The notes below the pieces were generated by a model. That model searched no databases. It was given only the letters and a program-made list of their open reading frames with translations, and had not been told where the DNA came from. The translations under genes were made by a program, and so were the position numbers. Below are positions 43,651 to 46,899 of a stretch of DNA of 46,899 bases, piece after piece (within the stretch, counting starts at the first letter, position 1; the number at the start of each line of letters is the position of its first letter). Where the stretch lies: contig NZ_JATAAF010000021.1 in the NCBI RefSeq assembly GCF_030341905.1, positions 1 to 46,899 on the forward strand, given 5' to 3'. The stretch is from Porticoccus sp. W117. GTDB lineage: Bacteria > Pseudomonadota > Gammaproteobacteria > Pseudomonadales > Porticoccaceae.

Positions 43651-44601
43651 TTAAGGCGCGCTATCCGCGGGTTTTCTGAACAACAGCGTCATGCGATTGG
43701 ATTCGCCAATTGCTGTGTTGATTGCCGCCTGCTCCGGGTTGTCTTTGGTGCCGTGCAAGGTTGGCGGCAGGCGCCAGACAATGTCATCGCTGGTGGGCTG
43801 ATCCTTTGGATTGCGATTGATATCCGACTCAGCCACCAGTTCCAGTCCGGCCCCTTCCAGAGTGGCAATCACATAGCTTTTCTTGAGGTAACCAGCCGCT
43901 CCGTCAGCCCAATCGTCCGCTGCATCTTCAGGGGCCATATGTTGTACAACACCAACAATGCCACCAGGCTTCAACGCTTTTAAGGTTTCTTCCAGCGCTG
44001 TTGTCTCAAACCCGCCTTGGCCTTCAAAGCGCGCCAGGTTATGCAGTGCGCGAATAAACAACACCGCATCGACACTGCCCTCCAACTGCGATGGCATGCT
44101 GCCAAACTGAAACGCATCGATCTTGGCAACCGGCGTATCGAACCAACCGGCCGCTCTCTCAGGCCAATCCGTCGTCCAGGTTTTCTTCGCTTCCAGAGCT
44201 TCTTCGCTGAAAAAGCCAAACAGCGGAAACAGCGCCTGGTCGTAATCTGCACCAATAACTGCGCCCTCTACGCCGAGGTATGGTGCGAGGATTTTGGTGT
44301 ACCAACCACCGCCAGGCAGTGCCTCGACAACGGTCATGCCGGGCTCAATACCAAAAAATTCAAGGGTCTCTTTGGGGTTGCGATAAACGTAACGGGCTTT
44401 GGCCTCTTCGGGCTGGGCAGCAATGATTGCGCCCAATGAATTCTCAGTCGCAGGCTCTGAGGCATTGGCCGAAGCCTCTACGGGGGTTGCATCAGTGGCT
44501 TTATCTTTGCCTGGTGCTTCACTTTGGCCGCAAGCGGTTAATGCCAGCATTACAGCGGCACTGGCAGCAACCCAGGCCGGTGACGTATTTTCTCGGTACA
44601 T
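43651..44601 (-). CDS. Exported class I SAM-methyltransferase-fold lipoprotein
   Basis: A 316-residue protein with a lipobox (MLALTAC, Cys24) and a low-complexity linker, then a Rossmann methyltransferase-like domain: RNPKETLEFFGIEPGMTVVE, PGGGWYTKILAPYLG (glycine-rich SAM loop) and GSVDAVLFIRALHNL. Signal-bearing members of this family are known from genome annotation, but S-adenosylmethionine is not expected outside the cytoplasm, so the activity is unclear. GGAGATAAG precedes the ATG. The gene lies 33 bp after the SDR gene stop region on the same strand and may be co-transcribed with it. Confidence 0.8.
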   Translation of the reverse strand: MYRENTSPAWVAASAAVMLALTACGQSEAPGKDKATDATPVEASANASEPATENSLGAIIAAQPEEAKARYVYRNPKETLEFFGIEPGMTVVEALPGGGWYTKILAPYLGVEGAVIGADYDQALFPLFGFFSEEALEAKKTWTTDWPERAAGWFDTPVAKIDAFQFGSMPSQLEGSVDAVLFIRALHNLARFEGQGGFETTALEETLKALKPGGIVGVVQHMAPEDAADDWADGAAGYLKKSYVIATLEGAGLELVAESDINRNPKDQPTSDDIVWRLPPTLHGTKDNPEQAAINTAIGESNRMTLLFRKPADSAP

Positions 44602-44633
44602 ACTTATCTCCAGAATTTAGAATTGCACTGATC

Positions 44634-45443
44634 TTATTGGGTTTTCATCAACTGCGCCAACCCTTCCCCCATCACCGAAGCACCGCCCAACGACCAACCG
44701 CCATCCACCGGCAACACCACGCCGTTGATATAACTGGCCTGCTCCGAGGCCACAAAGAGCGCGGCATTGGCCATATCCTCACAGCTGCCTTGACGTTTGA
44801 GAGGTACAGACTGGGTGACCGCCTCGCGAATTTCCGGCGTGGGCGCCAGCCGTTTCATCCCCTCGGTGCCAGCAATGGGGCCCGGCACCAGTGAATTAAT
44901 CCGCACCCCATCCAGCCCCCACTCCATCGCCAAAGTACGGGTGACCATATCCACCCCCGCCTTGGCAGCGCACACATGGGCCTGCATCTGCATAGGCAAA
45001 AACGCCTGAGGCGCAGAAATATTAATCACCGCGGCACCGGGTTTGCGCAGTAGTTCATAAGCCGCGCGCAGAACATGAAAGGTGCCGTTCAAGTCGATAT
45101 CTACCACCACCTTAAAAGCAGCGGACGACATCTCTTTACCGGCAGCAGGGAAATTACCAGCGGCGCCAGACAGCAACACATCGATATCTCCCAACTGCTC
45201 GTGAGCCTGTTGCAGTGCCTGCTTTATTTGCTTGTAGTCGCGCACATCGGCACTAAACCCCACTGCCTCAGCGCCCAGCTCCTGCAGCTTGGCAACCGCC
45301 CCGTCTACCTTTTCCTGATCACGGCTAAACACCGCCAATCGCGCCCCCGCTTCGGCAAAGCCTTTAGCGATGCCTAGGTTAATGCCGCTGGTGCCGCCGA
45401 CGACGAACACGGTTTTGCCTTGGTAGTTAAAGGTAGTAGACAT
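44634..45443 (-). CDS. Short-chain dehydrogenase, 2,4-dienoyl-CoA reductase-like
   Basis: A 269-residue SDR. The nucleotide loop is GGTSGINLGIA (16-26). Where classical SDRs have YxxxK, this one reads VCAAK (V157, K161); D117 and K161 are kept. Together with QAHVCAAKAGVDMVTRTLAM and GPIAGTEGMKRLAP this matches the DECR2-type 2,4-dienoyl-CoA reductases, which reduce dienoyl-CoA with NADPH during oxidation of unsaturated fatty acids. The missing tyrosine is therefore a family trait, not damage. GGAGAAG precedes the ATG. A TetR-like operator lies 85 bp upstream. Confidence 0.85.
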   Translation of the reverse strand: MSTTFNYQGKTVFVVGGTSGINLGIAKGFAEAGARLAVFSRDQEKVDGAVAKLQELGAEAVGFSADVRDYKQIKQALQQAHEQLGDIDVLLSGAAGNFPAAGKEMSSAAFKVVVDIDLNGTFHVLRAAYELLRKPGAAVINISAPQAFLPMQMQAHVCAAKAGVDMVTRTLAMEWGLDGVRINSLVPGPIAGTEGMKRLAPTPEIREAVTQSVPLKRQGSCEDMANAALFVASEQASYINGVVLPVDGGWSLGGASVMGEGLAQLMKTQ

Positions 45444-45527
45444 GACTTCTCCGCTAAACAGGTTAAGAATTTGTTCTGAGTATTAACCGCCACAAACACT
45501 TTGTATAGATCAGGAAGGAAACCAATA

Positions 45528-45541
45528 TGACTGTACGGTCA
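45528..45541. promoter_or_regulatory. TetR-type operator-like dyad upstream of the SDR gene
   Basis: TGACTGTACGGTCA is a 14-bp near-perfect palindrome centred on GTAC with TGAC/GTCA outer arms, the form bound by many TetR-family repressors. On the minus strand it overlaps TTGACC, a possible -35 for the SDR/methyltransferase genes. No TetR gene lies in the window. Confidence 0.5.
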
Positions 45542-45600
45542 AGCGCAAAATTAGTAAGCAATTCGGCTCTTTGCTTACATGCACACTATAAAATTCTCAT

Positions 45601-45732
45601 ATGTACGATTCGGTCCTAAAAAATGCAATAAGTAACAAATGGTTAGAGCTTGATATTGGAAAATATCGAGACCCTCGCTATGATTGTTATCGAGATCCCT
45701 CATATACACCCAAAGGGAATTTGGTGTCCTGA
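45601..45732 (+). CDS. Possible 43-residue ORF in AT-rich gap
   Basis: A frame from ATG 45601 to TGA 45730-45732 encodes MYDSVLKNAISNKWLELDIG and an Arg/Tyr/Asp-rich tail. There is no ribosome-binding site and I recognise no family. The rest of the 45444-45845 gap holds the TetR-like dyad, a GCGCGCATGCGC palindrome at about 45791-45802 and no other gene I can support. The ORF may be a remnant of transferred DNA. Confidence 0.25.
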   Translation: MYDSVLKNAISNKWLELDIGKYRDPRYDCYRDPSYTPKGNLVS

Positions 45733-45845
45733 AAAAAACCTTTTGGTTGAGTCGGTTACCAGCAGATAAGAGACAATCTTATTAAGCAAAGCGCGCATGC
45801 GCGATATACAAATGTTATGCAAAGTAGATCCAAGGAATATGATAT

Positions 45846-46775
45846 ATGATTGATGAAAAAAAAAGAGAATTTTTAAAAGGAGTAGCTACATTTGTAGCAG
45901 GAAGCATTGCTGGCGGAATTGGTAGCAGTGTAGGTGGTGATATTTGGAAAGCTATATCAAACTCAAATGAGGTTGGGGAAGTTGAGAAAGAAGCATTAGA
46001 GGTTTTATTTGAATCGAATAATTTACCGGGAATTTACCCCGGCAGCGGGAATCCCTTAGGCCTAATTGACAATGGATTTAAAAAATTATCTACATTTCTT
46101 GAGTTTTCTAGCTCAAGTTTTTCTAGTTACATACAAAAAGCTCATAACCTGGAGTTAGAAATAGTAGAAAACAACTTACATCATGACTTCAATTACAATC
46201 CACATAAAAGTGCTCTTTTCCTAGGAGGACCAGTGGCAAATGATTATGTCAAAAAAATATTAGGCTATACAGATAAGCGCGTAATAAGAGATAAAGATGT
46301 AGTAAATTTGCCAATTCCAGATGAGTCGAATAAAAGAGTGAGGTGGGTACAATTACATGGTGAAACAGATTATGGAATTTATAATGGGAAGAAAGAGTTG
46401 GCCAAAAGATATGACAATGGAAAATTAGTTGAGAGAGCCATTTACAAACTTTACGATAAAAACGAAAAATTTACATTTAGGCCTTTATTAAGCTATGAAG
46501 GTTTTTTAGAGCGAGAGTGGATGACAATTGTTAAATTAAATGAACTTAATAGCACGAAGGTTATAATCGGAGGAATGCATGGCCATAGTATTGAAGCCTT
46601 CTCAAGAAATATAACAATAAACCTTGAAAACATTCGAAGTCTGTCTTCAAAGTTTGATCAATTCCAAGTAATCGTCCCGGTTGATTTATCTCATGTAAAA
46701 AATTTGTCGGGAAGATTTCATACTATAGGCCAACTTGAATGGCGAGAAGCAAAAATACAAGAATTGTGTGTATAA
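45846..46775 (+). CDS. Uncharacterised protein with N-terminal hydrophobic segment, AT-rich, next to IS110
   Basis: A 309-residue protein that I cannot assign. MIDEKKREFLKGVATFVAGS is a basic start followed by a Gly/Ala-rich hydrophobic stretch: an anchor, or a degenerate twin-arginine signal (KR in place of RR). The body has two glycine-rich loops, ALFLGGPVANDYVKKILG and KVIIGGMHGHSIEAF, in an alpha/beta context that could bind a ligand. AAGGA lies about ten bases before the ATG. The gene is strongly AT-rich compared with everything before 45500 and abuts an IS110 fragment, so recent horizontal transfer is likely. Confidence 0.7.
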   Translation: MIDEKKREFLKGVATFVAGSIAGGIGSSVGGDIWKAISNSNEVGEVEKEALEVLFESNNLPGIYPGSGNPLGLIDNGFKKLSTFLEFSSSSFSSYIQKAHNLELEIVENNLHHDFNYNPHKSALFLGGPVANDYVKKILGYTDKRVIRDKDVVNLPIPDESNKRVRWVQLHGETDYGIYNGKKELAKRYDNGKLVERAIYKLYDKNEKFTFRPLLSYEGFLEREWMTIVKLNELNSTKVIIGGMHGHSIEAFSRNITINLENIRSLSSKFDQFQVIVPVDLSHVKNLSGRFHTIGQLEWREAKIQELCV

Positions 46776-46828
46776 CAAGCGACTGTGATTAAAAATCAAC
46801 CCCTGCACACACTTAATTTGTTAATCAG

Positions 46829-46899
46829 TTAGCTGTATTTCCACACCTGATTGTCACGCACCATCGCATTCAAGATTGTCATCATTTTTCGCATGCAGG
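46829..46899 (-). CDS. IS110-family transposase, C-terminal fragment cut by window edge
   Basis: Read on the minus strand, the last bases encode MRKMMTILNAMVRDNQVWKY before a TAA at 46829-46831. The (M)RK(L/M)xTILNAMVRDNxxW ending is highly characteristic of IS110-family DEDD transposases, whose recombination is guided in some members by a bridge RNA made from the element's non-coding end. The non-coding end on this side would lie within 46776-46828, too short and unmarked to define. Only the tail is in the window. Confidence 0.85.
   Translation of the reverse strand, partial: CMRKMMTILNAMVRDNQVWKYS

Noticed and set aside
45780-46830. Integron gene cassette around the 309-residue gene (GTTATGC at 45814-45820, TAACAAGCG after the stop)
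   Set aside because: The pieces resemble attC core sites, but neither side folds into a proper attC with paired inner boxes and no second cassette or integrase is present.

Overview
The window is a chromosomal segment of a gammaproteobacterium. Housekeeping genes and their pairings point that way: glnK/ubiK/yifB, dksA-gluQ, rep, rhlE, pepD, sfsA, soxR and a modABC operon. A marine Cellvibrionales-like host is my best guess, but that is inference. Most genes are GC-rich and densely packed. The last ~1.3 kb is AT-rich. The window is bounded by insertion-sequence fragments: an IS3-family transposase tail at 1-126 and an IS110-family transposase tail at 46829-46899.

Layout. 202-2218: a DUF1289 protein, two divergent Nudix hydrolases and a YgaP-like rhodanese. 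2215-3763: soxR divergent from a VOC/glyoxalase-fold gene and an NADPH-dependent FMN reductase gene, with a near-consensus SoxR operator in a 19-bp-spacer promoter between them. 3768-4846: a lone HExxH protein and a 104-bp MITE-like inverted repeat. 4847-17217: a 12-kb divergent cluster for an exported redox system (Tat-exported DUF1501 protein, LamG/dihaem lipoprotein, c-type cytochrome, HzsA-related dihaem lipoprotein, SH3/OMP protein, second OMP barrel, TlpA thioredoxin, DUF4266 lipoprotein, DUF3570 barrel). Three genes of this cluster carry an inverted-repeat element translated in frame between the start codon and the hydrophobic core of the signal peptide. 17389-25753: a small secreted protein, a Tag-like DNA glycosylase, a DUF885 lipoprotein, PII, UbiK, YifB/ComM, a HigBA module with a decayed antitoxin beside it, and Rep.

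25819-30018: an RluA-family pseudouridine synthase and a 2.4-kb block (rhlE; flavin reductase; SemiSWEET-like protein). This block is bracketed by two inverted copies of a ~151-bp element that looks like an undescribed small RNA. It has 92 identical nucleotides, C-rich single-stranded loops, a hairpin whose sequence differs but whose pairing is kept, and a strong terminator with a G-U change that favours this strand.

30025-42353: a KefB-type antiporter, modABC, a small secreted protein, pepD, sfsA, dksA-gluQ, a peroxiredoxin and uvrA. 42360-46899: a secreted protein made of two tandem copies of one domain, an exported SAM-methyltransferase-fold lipoprotein, a 2,4-dienoyl-CoA-reductase-like SDR, then an AT-rich tract with one unrecognised gene next to the IS110 fragment.

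Several dispersed palindromic repeat families sit between or inside genes. The points most worth following up are the paired small-RNA element, the in-frame repeats in the redox cluster, the redox cluster itself, and the SoxR-controlled VOC/FMN-reductase pair.
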